Virus record (IMG/VR): IMGVR_UViG_3300036761_002501
Location: 1-40,971 of that record
Origin: a virus
Strand: one strand, 5' to 3'
Length of the DNA: 40,971 nucleotides
Shown here: positions 6,601-13,385 of the stretch, in pieces
Numbering within the stretch: position 1 is the first letter of the stretch
Layout: each line of letters begins with the position of its first letter
Translations under genes and position numbers: made by a program
The notes under the pieces: model-generated
What the model was told of the DNA's origin: nothing
Seen by the model: the letters and a program-made list of their open reading frames with translations, nothing else
The model's database searches: none

Positions 6601-9285
6601 TCTTGCCACGTTTTCACCAACCGTTTCGGGCCGGGCATAGTCGAGCTCCACTGGAGTAACATCGCCATGTTCCCGTTGCAGCAATTCCCAAACCTGGTCC
6701 ATCACTGCCTTGGCGTTGTCGTCGTATTTCGGGGAAGCTTGCGTGCGGCGGCGCGCTTCGGAAAGCCCTTCGATGTCTTTCGCCTGGGCAACGAATTCTT
6801 TGGTGCCTACGCCTGGCGGGCGCATGAGCGGAGCCTGCGCGCCTGTCGTTGCCGCTCGAATCGGCACCGCTCCAGTCACCCCGGGGGCTGGACGAAGAAC
6901 GGGCTGGATCTCCAAAGCTTTCAACCGGGCCTGCAATTCGGGAGTTTCCAGGGAACGAATAGTAGGCTCGATCAATCGCCGCGCAGTGAACGAAGGCGTT
7001 AGACCTCCGTGCCGGCCCGCGATAAAAGCTTTTGGGTCAAGCGTTGGGCGGGTTATGCCCACCTTCTCAAATAGAGAACCAACCAACGCGAGTGCTTTCT
7101 TTAGCACGCCTGGTGGCGCACCAGTCAAAGATCTACCGCGCAGGAGGGCGCCCAGAGTCTCCGCAGAAGCTTCGTCCAGAATGTTTCCGGTCGCGCCCTT
7201 GCTCCCGTATGCCTCTTCAAGCGCGCCGGTGAGTTTGTAACGCGCGATATTCTCGGCCAAGTCCGCTCGATACGCTTCCCAGGCAGGCCGATCTGTCTCC
7301 CGAAGCAGCCAGTCAAGCGTGTGCCCGGGCTCGTGATACACTGCGTCGTCTCCGCCGTTCAACAACATGACTTTCCGCGGTCCCCGGCCTTCCGCCGGGT
7401 CAAGGCGGACGGTGAAGCCGCGCTGCACCCGAGCTTCGGCGATCAACTGCTCCGGTGTGAAATCCGGGTGGGCGCGCTGAACCTCAGCCAGCACCCGAGG
7501 ATCTTGGGCAAACTGATCCGTAGATAGCAAGTAAAGCTCGGCCTTGCCGCGGAAGTATTCCCGCACCCAGTTAATCAAACCTGCCGTGGGGGAGTCTTTC
7601 CGGCGTAACGTTTCAATCGCTCGCGCGTGGGCTTGATCGAGGTTGGGTTCGATGTTGAAAGCAGGCGATTGCACCGGGTTACGCGCCGCTTCCTTCAAGT
7701 CGGCAACATAAAGATTCGCGATAGCGCGATGAGTTTCGCTGACGACGCCGTGCGCGCCGCCGGAGACCCCGCCCAGAATGGCCCCGAAAACGTATTGCTG
7801 ACCGCGCTCTGCCGGCGTATCTCCAAGCACGGCAAACGGAGCCATTGAAGCGGTGCCCGCAACCGCGCCCTTCGTAATTGGATTGGCGGCGATTCCTTTC
7901 AGTGTTTGCAGGATCGGCCCGGCTTCACGCTCTCCTTGGATTACGAGACCGGTGTTTTCAAGCCCTTTGCCTAACCATCCGGTTGCTTTTACCGCTCCGC
8001 CCGCGACGGCCATCGTGGTGCCCGTCACCGGCTCAGTGGCGAGGAGGCCGCCCGTTGCCGCCGCTAAACCAGTCTCGGCGCCCTTCACCGCGTTCACCAG
8101 CTTTTGCGGCGCTTGCAAGACCTTACCACCTAACGCAGTGAGTTTCCCTAAGAGCGTAACTGCGCCGGCATCTGTCGCTGCGGTGGCAACTAATCTACCA
8201 GCATCCGTGACTACCTTCCAGCCAGCGCCCACCGGAACAAAGAGCGATGGATTCTCGACCAGCGCCATCGCGCTGACTGCTTCGGGATTTACCACGATGC
8301 CCTGTTTAGCGGCAGTATCAGTGTCGATCCCCAGCGTTTTGAGAAATTCCCCCCGCCCCGCGCTCACCTTCGCGAGCTGTTCATACTCGCCAGTTTTCTG
8401 GAAAAATTCTTGCCGAGCGGCGTCCTCGGGGGAGGCCCCAGGAGTCTTCGGGATCTTCGAGACGATCGGGTCGTGCTCCAACAAGCGTCCAGCGGACGAA
8501 ATCAGTTGCCCGGTTTGTGCCACGCCAGTTTCAAGACCGCCCACCGCTTCGATTACATTCGCCGCAGTTTTCTTTGCCGCCGTCGCCGGTCCCTCGTGCA
8601 GTGCGCGCACGATCGCCGTCACCGGAGAAATTCCCGCCGTGGTTTTAAGAATCAACTCAGCCTCGTGGAGTATCCCCGGGATTGCTGTTCCTTCCACTGC
8701 TTCGGCTGCGTTCTTCTGAATGCCGGAAACTGCCGCCGCCGGGCCTTCTTCGATCGCCTGCACCAATGCCGTCAAAGGCGAGATCCCGGCTGTCGCTTTG
8801 AGGATCTTGCCGGCGCGCGCCAAGTAGCCTTGAAAAGTATCTTCTCCCGTGAATGCTTTGACCGCCTGAGCCAAATCTTTCCCGGGAGTCATGCCTTGTT
8901 CCACCTGGCCCCGGTGCACGTCGATCAACTTCTGTGTCAACGCGGCATCGTGTTGCGCCGCCAGCTTGTCCTCGACGAAAGTGCGCACGGGATTAAACTC
9001 CGGGTCTGCCACGAGAGTCGCAACGTCCAAAGCAAGAGCTTTCTGGAAGTCAGGAGACACAGGCCGGAACGCCGGCTGTTCTTCCTTCGTGATTTCGTCC
9101 GCCGACGCCGGGCGGAATCCAGCCGGCGGCGCTTCCTCGCGCGCAATTTCTTCTTGCGTCGCCGGGCGGAAATCCGCGGGTGCCTGTCCCTCCTCTGCCG
9201 ACACTTCTTCCGGGGTGGCTGGACGAAACGAGGCCGCGAGGTTAGCCGCGGCCAGGGGGGCGAGCTTGAATTTCTCTTCAGCCAT
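700..9285 (-). CDS. Giant polyvalent virion protein (2861 aa) with zincin and radical SAM domains; T7 gp16-position ejection protein
   Basis: One uninterrupted frame of 2861 codons, starting 4 bases after the previous gene. Visible parts in order: four FRPA(T/S)-type repeats (residues 20-80); a 51-aa tandem duplication (161-250); an Ala/Gly-rich, partly hydrophobic stretch (about 330-540); a zincin-like metallopeptidase with H651-E-P-G-H655 and a downstream DExxAE at 704-709; helical regions (about 790-1160); a cobalamin-binding-like segment (about 1300-1470); a radical SAM core with C1489-x3-C1493-x2-C1496 and GLPGET at 1628-1633; two modules with a PDG...H...G-IR pattern (1852-2059, 2234-2391); and a helical module (2391-2792) with GATIDVWASRTMKRLGW. 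Motifs like FMPK recur at M1165, 1279, 1722, 1852, 2059, 2234/2235, 2391 and 2792. Zincins and concatenated domains are established for phage polyvalent proteins. Delivery into the cell with phage DNA is inferred from the gene order GNAT, 321-aa, 481-aa, giant, as in T7 genes 13-16. I see no lysozyme or transglycosylase motif. Confidence 0.9.
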   Translation of the reverse strand: MAEEKFKLAPLAAANLAASFRPATPEEVSAEEGQAPADFRPATQEEIAREEAPPAGFRPASADEITKEEQPAFRPVSPDFQKALALDVATLVADPEFNPVRTFVEDKLAAQHDAALTQKLIDVHRGQVEQGMTPGKDLAQAVKAFTGEDTFQGYLARAGKILKATAGISPLTALVQAIEEGPAAAVSGIQKNAAEAVEGTAIPGILHEAELILKTTAGISPVTAIVRALHEGPATAAKKTAANVIEAVGGLETGVAQTGQLISSAGRLLEHDPIVSKIPKTPGASPEDAARQEFFQKTGEYEQLAKVSAGRGEFLKTLGIDTDTAAKQGIVVNPEAVSAMALVENPSLFVPVGAGWKVVTDAGRLVATAATDAGAVTLLGKLTALGGKVLQAPQKLVNAVKGAETGLAAATGGLLATEPVTGTTMAVAGGAVKATGWLGKGLENTGLVIQGEREAGPILQTLKGIAANPITKGAVAGTASMAPFAVLGDTPAERGQQYVFGAILGGVSGGAHGVVSETHRAIANLYVADLKEAARNPVQSPAFNIEPNLDQAHARAIETLRRKDSPTAGLINWVREYFRGKAELYLLSTDQFAQDPRVLAEVQRAHPDFTPEQLIAEARVQRGFTVRLDPAEGRGPRKVMLLNGGDDAVYHEPGHTLDWLLRETDRPAWEAYRADLAENIARYKLTGALEEAYGSKGATGNILDEASAETLGALLRGRSLTGAPPGVLKKALALVGSLFEKVGITRPTLDPKAFIAGRHGGLTPSFTARRLIEPTIRSLETPELQARLKALEIQPVLRPAPGVTGAVPIRAATTGAQAPLMRPPGVGTKEFVAQAKDIEGLSEARRRTQASPKYDDNAKAVMDQVWELLQREHGDVTPVELDYARPETVGENVARYIRRAERLEVELQRKADGTYPVELLRTLRHQAIFYGVKVRGDNVNLLSMNLDILLANALRIGEFSARKKAPGLVPYETGSDGHFTEPGFRDFAADVTSYLRNHAHGYGGDGTAMHPPAGWQGVIPAPDPNWKPTLLDPRKAQFINASMGLAPPKTGRVAQRTGPSGMPMPAGMAAQILAEAHGRPLTPAKGAPVFKKEALAKKGIIVPEDVPVMETNPLRAELVDAGFDAKGQLHEVTQELSLEQIRGLTPRPESLLRMPSTDLARAGFMPKRDVTLVGPNGERVAATHDGDQDASVLGLGMVRQITPKESFPGAFTARSTTYEPSLNKKGWTVEDAPATTEPLGPTPQRPIDIPDGMVGSSETNPDRPALPGESAGLTPAAFMPKARGSEITEPADTYGHAVERGKGNLWVRQSGASDNSNRVLLMQFTKDMMYAPTDVNKPPNPLDVAASAYYDKLYAQRKGYARLPDFWEVPQWHAVLTHALGEAADLYVVRDMAEAKSFLATAGYQDVAFSVLDVNKSKVAELADANPGHTVLGGYTDTSEITSRNPRATRYESIDEYVRSLGLEYKRGFDYRLYRGSSVVPRLDLSQGCRHACKFCTVTKKVVGTPPEVVTQQVDAFGDLNAPLAYLNDKTFGHHDSYLRLPELYAKMKAANPDFGGFVIQTTAAQMKSFSDEFLRKSGIKFIELGVESYNDSVLKGQRKPANEKLIDAATEQMRRLGIAFIPNIVIGLPGETAATYAHTMDFLRKNSDVISHANIYNLAVYEGSELSKELKTTSAADVDENVLAKSFHTDPAIHENFAREIYDWASQQLDKTPGKAEGAFMTKSRVAGMADLPILPEDIPGQKETGAEVMERSAWRNKSGWSFKNIPKSTPGDVSVLLQGPDNQLVRASVGKPRYSPATGALTRVVTVWEPLPGVPRGTLPVGTDVFESALNRLGWKIVDEPTGKAEGAFMAKRKESEDKLLTTYARRLHRAAWREYGDTEKWKETGYLLPDGTQLDFTGKGPDAPPGDYKRTIDHSSIAEAVGENMLTPFIAAASKKAGAGKLGYSGETSGLTAFVNSGAIRIMPELPGAEISSNKEPSEAQYRKLESFFADPSLKNEWGEVAVDLVDQNGYARDSRVYQAVTNPTVIIDDIKEFYRAGHLPSRTSSRVAQFHGAFMPQAFEKSKEVADELAKVREGTSSGQTFTGAGKVWDRKDQKVDIVTVASENVLTKALTPAAVQKVADRYEDVLAIPGTAMGVFQMDDPTQTSIDVNALPDQKHRDNTIAFGKFNQQQAIYDPVPTEKDPYGHSIPVGGTGKTVLTSPAQIAKAVQALLKGENAIPAELPKPPEAAMMAKRGRREEPEKLETSGWIDPDGKFRSIQGSMHEDWLARNSAKLNAEYGTDFANVPDIAEREKAIREGFIRVRYEPRTGTLAIEASENAWTTDAKDKIFQLVRENLDDIDHMRVNILNGKMKIVDGGAANLVEYEGIDKLDHLPLISDTGAQRAAFMPKPKKGDAEQAEFGAEVTETDPQAFARDYARRVTQERVEFHPESVPVLFKRTPEGEYIINAKGKPLVNMVKYTFDDSPLSRQAAKGIRGESARQDAQTTAFAKKIAEEARAIADPDVLAGKSWYQETVRLIKEHFKTDAEVTSFAQLLAATSARTDVAQNFKYALEAYNLWKEGKFDDAIASYKKAYAKLETGGLLRQWQRENNSTIVPSDAALKEWWIESRELSLVRENEKQFGQNSDQVLRVLSGTWAEEVRGLKTQQFAKNLAGTDHGATIDVWASRTMKRLGWDGLTKSPWRLLPRSEGGITDPAFLFAQEAFAKAAKELHMQPDDLQALMWFQEKKLWGERGWTRGAGEELASFEEPLKKLQRNEETGRLEIRAAPTEQPLDLGLDLGDINSANFMPKRASQNEKMMSQGMPDAELQRLVTDDRFRRVDKNWHRVLVDEWERRQRLAGAVKPATQSAEKAEIRPK
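3730..3755. repeat. 26-bp direct repeat, copy 1, at an FMAK linker
   Basis: A 26-base run identical to the copy at 4120-4145, coding on the minus strand for the GKAEGAFM linker around M1852 of the giant protein. The two copies are exactly 390 bases (130 codons) apart, so recombination between them would delete or duplicate one module in frame. Confidence 0.9.
4120..4145. repeat. 26-bp direct repeat, copy 2, at an FMTK linker
   Basis: Identical to 3730-3755; it encodes the GKAEGAFM linker at M1722, immediately C-terminal to the radical SAM module. With its partner it brackets a 130-residue module of unknown function. Confidence 0.9.
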
Positions 9286-9289
9286 GAGA

Positions 9290-10735
9290 TTACGGGGACG
9301 GCCAGTTAAACACCGGCACTTGAGGGTTCGTCACCGGCGCTCGCTGTATGACTACCGGGGGCGGCGCGGCGGGAGCGGGGGGCGTGGCGGGGGCTGCTGG
9401 ATACCGTATCTGTCCCGTCTGCTTGTTCCAGTAACAATACCGACCCTGCGCATCGTAGCCAGGAACTTCTCCCGACGGAGTCGTTACGCCACTCGGTAAA
9501 GTCCCGCTACCCGGTGCCGCGGTGCCCTTCGATCCCTTGGCATAGTCTGCCGCGATCCGGGAATGAGTGTCCGTAAATACGTGTCCAGGAGTGAGCCCGC
9601 CCCAGCCATGTCGAATTGCCGGCATCGAGGCCACGCGTCGCGCCGAACGGTCCAGAATCGGACCTGCTGCTTGAACGCCGCCGTTGTAAAGCCTCTGCGC
9701 TATCGTCGCTACCGCGTTGCGTTGATTCGGGTTCAAGATGTTTGAATGGATGGTCTCATCCCACATTTGCACCGCTCCAGCAAACAACCCCGCACCGTCG
9801 GCAATCCCCATAGCGTTGATCTTGACCTGCATCTTTTGATCTGCCATCTGCGCGAGTTGCTTTTTGATAATCCGATCCTGAGTAACAAGCTCGGCGTCGA
9901 TCGCCTTTTTCGACTCCGGGGTAGCCTGCGGACTTGCTTTAGCGCGCTCCAAACGCTCCGCGTTTGCAACCGCTTCTTGAATCGAGTCGTTATTAGGCAA
10001 CAGCACGTCGGTAACGTCCTTCAGATTTTGTTGCTTGTCCAAGTTCTCCGCTTCTTCTTGCGGCTGTTTCAAAGCCGCACCGTAAAGCGTCGCATCACCC
10101 ATGAATACCGCTGCCGTAATTTGTTCTGGCGTGAAATTCTGGGCTTTGAAACCCAAACTCGCCATTCGGTTTTCAAACGCCATCGTTCCTGTCATTTGCG
10201 CAATTTGCCGTTGTGCTTCGCCCGCGTCTTTCGGCACCGGAACGCCGGGTCCCATAACCGCAGCCCACTTTGTTTGCTGGTCTAGCTTGGCAAAGTAATC
10301 GATTTGTTCTTCTGGGGGCAGGTTCGCAACCACTGCGGCTTTCTGGTTCGCCGACAACGCGGCGTTGGTATTTAGCCGGCCCTGGGCGATGTTTGCGTTT
10401 AACGCCTCGCGCTGGGCTTCAGTTGCCTGCGGCTGCAACTGGATTTGTGACGTAAGCTGGGCATTCTCCGCTTGCAATTTCTTGAACGCAGTGGCGCGTT
10501 CCGGGGCGGAAAGCTCGTTGATGTCTGCGACACGCTTATTCGCTTCAGCCGCCGCTTGCTTGCGCTGCGCCGGCTTCACCTGGATCTCGTCCAGCAAGTT
10601 GCTCATGTCGGCCACGCCTTTGGCGTGTGCCTGCATGGACGCCTGCATGACCTGGTTCAGCGCCGACATCGGATCGCGCGGCACATCCAACTCTTCGAGG
10701 TTGGGCTGCAATGGAACATACACGTTGGCTGCCAT
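9290..10735 (-). CDS. Internal virion protein candidate, T7 gp15 position (481 aa)
   Basis: The ATG at 10735 lies 3 bases after the preceding gene, with an AGGA-like ribosome site about a dozen bases upstream. The first 330 residues are Ala/Gln/Glu/Lys-rich and strongly helical, with coiled-coil character in the first 160. The last 100 residues are low-complexity Gly/Pro/Ala, including a proline-rich stretch near the end. No catalytic motif, signal peptide or membrane segment is visible. In T7 the equivalent place is held by gp15, a large helical protein of the ejected internal core. The position between the 321-aa and giant proteins supports the same role here, but I see no direct sequence match to gp15, so this is inference. 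Confidence 0.6.
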   Translation of the reverse strand: MAANVYVPLQPNLEELDVPRDPMSALNQVMQASMQAHAKGVADMSNLLDEIQVKPAQRKQAAAEANKRVADINELSAPERATAFKKLQAENAQLTSQIQLQPQATEAQREALNANIAQGRLNTNAALSANQKAAVVANLPPEEQIDYFAKLDQQTKWAAVMGPGVPVPKDAGEAQRQIAQMTGTMAFENRMASLGFKAQNFTPEQITAAVFMGDATLYGAALKQPQEEAENLDKQQNLKDVTDVLLPNNDSIQEAVANAERLERAKASPQATPESKKAIDAELVTQDRIIKKQLAQMADQKMQVKINAMGIADGAGLFAGAVQMWDETIHSNILNPNQRNAVATIAQRLYNGGVQAAGPILDRSARRVASMPAIRHGWGGLTPGHVFTDTHSRIAADYAKGSKGTAAPGSGTLPSGVTTPSGEVPGYDAQGRYCYWNKQTGQIRYPAAPATPPAPAAPPPVVIQRAPVTNPQVPVFNWPSP

Positions 10736-10738
10736 AAA

Positions 10739-11704
10739 TTACTGTCCTGGATTGCTGAATTGCGACTTGTAATAAGTCAGGTCCGAATTGCTTAGGTTTG
10801 GCGTCCCTCCCGAGCCACCGCCGCCCATCCCGCCTATCGCGTTCCCCAGGAAATTCGTCGCTGCTCCGATTTCCTTGCCCGTGGTTTCGGCGTTCATGAG
10901 TTTGTTGCCCGCCGCGGCGTCTGCAAGAGCCATCATCTGCCGATTCTTCATCTGAATCTGCTTCAGATGCAAGTTGACCACGTCGCCGCCGGCCAACCCG
11001 ATGCCCGGCATCGCGGTTTCTCCGAGCCTAGAGGCCAGCCCTGCCCGGTCAGCCCGCGCATTCTGAACCTGCACGAGGGATGAAGTCAGATTGCCGAGAA
11101 TCTGCGCTCGGGCGGAGTCCATGTTCGTCACCAGGCCCAGCTCGCTCTGCGCTGTCGCCTGGCGCTGCTGCTTCAAAGCTTCGCCCTGCACGCCGATCAA
11201 TTCCCGCATGCGCACTCCGACCGGTCCCTCTGCCGTCGGCCGAACACCACTGCCCGTCGAAAGTCCCGCGCGCACAAGCTCCGCCTCGTATTCCGGGGAC
11301 AACGTCGCGCCCAGGTCCAGGTTCTCCTTGGCCTTGTCCAGCAACAAGTCCCGAACTGCATTGCGCTTTGTATCCGCCGGCACGTTCTCCTTGACCATCT
11401 GCGCCAGCACCGAGTCTTCTTGATTCTTGTGCAGGTCGTCCTGCAAGATGTCTGCCAAAGCACTGGCGCCCGTCTCCCGGAGCTGGGCCAGCAACGGATC
11501 GTATTTCTTCTGCGCCGCAATGCTCCCTTTGAAGCGATCGAGGTCCGCCTGTTTCGCTTCTGCTTTTGCCGTGCCGGTGTCAAGAGAGGTCTGTTTCTCG
11601 ACCGATTGCTTGATGATCTTGTAGGCCTTGTTTTGGGCATGCCTGTTCATCTCGGACGACACTATCGTCCCCACCATGCCGATCATACTTCCTGCCATGC
11701 TCAT
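10739..11704 (-). CDS. Internal virion protein candidate, T7 gp14 position (321 aa)
   Basis: The start ATG at 11704 overlaps the stop of the GNAT gene (ATGA). The N-terminus, MSMAGSMIGMVGTIVSSEM, is short, hydrophobic and Gly/Met-rich, suited to membrane insertion; T7 gp14 likewise associates with the outer membrane after ejection. The following 230 residues are mostly helical and charged. The C-terminal part is Gly-rich (GGMGGGGSGGT), with small residues and a possible second apolar helix around AATNFLGNAIGGMG. No enzyme motif is seen. Assignment as a gp14-like ejection protein rests on order, size and the hydrophobic start. It could instead be an unrelated virion protein. Confidence 0.6.
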   Translation of the reverse strand: MSMAGSMIGMVGTIVSSEMNRHAQNKAYKIIKQSVEKQTSLDTGTAKAEAKQADLDRFKGSIAAQKKYDPLLAQLRETGASALADILQDDLHKNQEDSVLAQMVKENVPADTKRNAVRDLLLDKAKENLDLGATLSPEYEAELVRAGLSTGSGVRPTAEGPVGVRMRELIGVQGEALKQQRQATAQSELGLVTNMDSARAQILGNLTSSLVQVQNARADRAGLASRLGETAMPGIGLAGGDVVNLHLKQIQMKNRQMMALADAAAGNKLMNAETTGKEIGAATNFLGNAIGGMGGGGSGGTPNLSNSDLTYYKSQFSNPGQ

Positions 11705-12144
11705 AAGGCTCCTGTCTGTTTTAGAAAGGTCAGTTCCGTCATCCGAAACCCCTTCTTCAAGTAAATCTGGGCGACGCTGCGGCCCGGCTGATTCATCATG
11801 CAGCCGGCGCTAATCAACTTCACGTCCCGACGCGCAGCTTCCGTAAACAACGCGTTCAACAACTCGGCGCCGTGCCCCCGGTATTTGGGCCGGACATACC
11901 AGTGCACCACCGTCAGGATTTGCTGGCCCGTCATGATCTCCCGAGTCGCGGTCGCGCACAGCATGCCCTCGACAAAATCAATTTCCAGCAAGAACACTGC
12001 GGCGGCCAAGGAATCAAATGCCGCAGCCCACCACGAGCAGTAGTGCGCTGCGCTAAACTCCCCGGGGAAGCCTCCTTCGGGAAAAGCCTCCCCCGCCAGC
12101 ACCGCCATCTGCGGTATGTCCGCCGTTGTCGCGCGTCTGATCAC
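11701..12144 (-). CDS. GNAT-fold acetyltransferase-like protein, T7 gp13 position (147 aa)
   Basis: The start is a GTG at 12144, with AAAGAGG about 12 bases upstream. The protein covers the whole GNAT fold: MIRRATTADIPQMAVLAGEAFPEG (strand 1 and helices), a central sheet with VVHWYVRPKYRG, the acetyl-CoA loop RGHGAELLNALF, and a late strand-helix ISAGCMMNQ...AQIYLKKGFR. The Q/R-x-x-G-x-G/A motif is imperfect because the last position is Glu, so catalytic activity is uncertain. T7 gene 13 encodes an internal virion protein assigned, to my knowledge, to the same fold clan. Occurrence just before gp14-, gp15- and gp16-like genes fits a structural or assembly role. A true acetyltransferase is the alternative. 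Confidence 0.8.
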   Translation of the reverse strand: MIRRATTADIPQMAVLAGEAFPEGGFPGEFSAAHYCSWWAAAFDSLAAAVFLLEIDFVEGMLCATATREIMTGQQILTVVHWYVRPKYRGHGAELLNALFTEAARRDVKLISAGCMMNQPGRSVAQIYLKKGFRMTELTFLKQTGAL

Positions 12145-12179
12145 ACCTTTATATTGCCTCTTTCCACGATTTAGTCCAG

Positions 12180-13385
12180 TTACAACAACGTAATCTGAAC
12201 CGCCATTAGGAGTGCCTCACCAGCCGGCCCGAGGTTATCAAGCGCCGACAGATTCGCAAGATGATAGTATTGAGTAATCGCCTGCACTTCGTAAGTGGTA
12301 TCATCTACGGCGTGCAGCACTCCCGACGCCGATACCAATCCGATTCCGGCGTTATCCGGGACGGCACTCCCACAAGGAAACCCAGCCGATCCAACTACAT
12401 CCCCCGAATCCGATCCGTTTTCTACCGCACGGCTGTTCGACACGTCGTAAAGCCGCAACCGCGGCTGCGCAAACGAGGACCCCGCAAAAATCTGTATCCG
12501 GTACTCTCCCGCCGGCAACGTAAACTGATCTCCAGAAAAATCAAGACTCAACGCATCCGGGTCAATGATCGAAGTAAGCGGCACTCGCGTCCAAATATCG
12601 GAAACAGCCCAGCTAGTTAGTTGCCAAGGAGGCCCGGCTTGAGTGAACGCAATAGTCGCCACTTTACGAGTCTGCGCCGGCACGACGATCGCAGGCATGA
12701 AGTTTATCACCTGCCAGCCTGTGCCGTCGAAAGCCAATTGATAAATGCGATTCGGTTGCAGTTCGTTCGCCCCTACCGCCACCGTCGCGTCGCGGCGAAT
12801 CGGGTAGGCCGGCCCGCCGTTCAGCGCCAGGGTGGCGCCGGCTGCGTTCACGTATTGAAACTTCGCCAGCAGCCCGCAACTGGTATTCACGCCGTCCCCC
12901 AGCGCCGGTGTCGCAATCGAGCCGTCGGAATTCCGCAAGGCCGCGGTGTAAGTCGTGGCCCCCGCCGCGAACACGTAAAAACACGAATTCCAGTGCAGCT
13001 TCGGCTGAGTCACGATTCGGTCGGCAAGACATTCGGTGCGCCAAACGACTCCATCCCGCAGCTTCCCGTTGCTGTCAAAGACCAAAGCGACCAGCGCATT
13101 AAGGGCGTCCACCTTGCGGCCCGTGGGGGTGTCGGAAACGTCAAGCGGAACGTAACGCCGCGTCACGGAGTCCCACACCCGCCACGACAGTCCGCCTTTA
13201 AGCCAGGGGCCGACGTTCTGCCGAGGCTCCACGTCTCCTACCACAAACGTCAGGAACCCGAAGGGGGACACAATCCGAATCTGTTGCAGCCACTTGTCCG
13301 CAAACTTCTGCGGCGTCCCCGCGAAGGTCGGATCGAGGGGGGCCATCTCGATTAACAACTGCGAAGGAATCGGGATTGAACTCAT
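12180..13385 (-). CDS. Tail fibre/appendage protein with C-terminal jelly-roll-like domain, paralogue 1 (401 aa)
   Basis: I place the start at ATG 13385, which overlaps the upstream stop as ATGA; a longer frame to 13436 exists but would overlap the neighbour by 54 bases. Residues 1-240 are clearly paralogous to the next gene upstream. Shared signatures include APLDPTF, TFVVGD, GPWLK, RTECLADRIVTQPKLHWN and DGTGWQ. The C-terminal 130 residues diverge but keep FTLPAGEYRIQIFAG...RLRLYDV, a pattern typical of C1q/TNF-like jelly rolls at the tips of phage fibres. The probable role is a virion surface protein with a receptor-facing C-terminus. No catalytic residues are seen. Confidence 0.75.
   Translation of the reverse strand: MSSIPIPSQLLIEMAPLDPTFAGTPQKFADKWLQQIRIVSPFGFLTFVVGDVEPRQNVGPWLKGGLSWRVWDSVTRRYVPLDVSDTPTGRKVDALNALVALVFDSNGKLRDGVVWRTECLADRIVTQPKLHWNSCFYVFAAGATTYTAALRNSDGSIATPALGDGVNTSCGLLAKFQYVNAAGATLALNGGPAYPIRRDATVAVGANELQPNRIYQLAFDGTGWQVINFMPAIVVPAQTRKVATIAFTQAGPPWQLTSWAVSDIWTRVPLTSIIDPDALSLDFSGDQFTLPAGEYRIQIFAGSSFAQPRLRLYDVSNSRAVENGSDSGDVVGSAGFPCGSAVPDNAGIGLVSASGVLHAVDDTTYEVQAITQYYHLANLSALDNLGPAGEALLMAVQITLL

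Noticed and set aside
7030-7045. Additional ggtcaagc copy as a promoter element
   Set aside because: It lies inside the giant gene and lacks the downstream GGCAAT half at the right distance.
700-9285. Reading the 2861-codon frame as several genes joined by an assembly error
   Set aside because: There is no frame change, internal stop or composition break, and linker motifs are shared across modules; read mapping would be needed to exclude it fully.
12150-12178. Third promoter-like site (TGGACT-N17-AATATA) before the GNAT gene
   Set aside because: It resembles the other two only in the -10 half, and the predicted transcript would begin at about the GTG start; the AAAGAGG there is more simply a ribosome site. 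Kept as a hint in the findings only.
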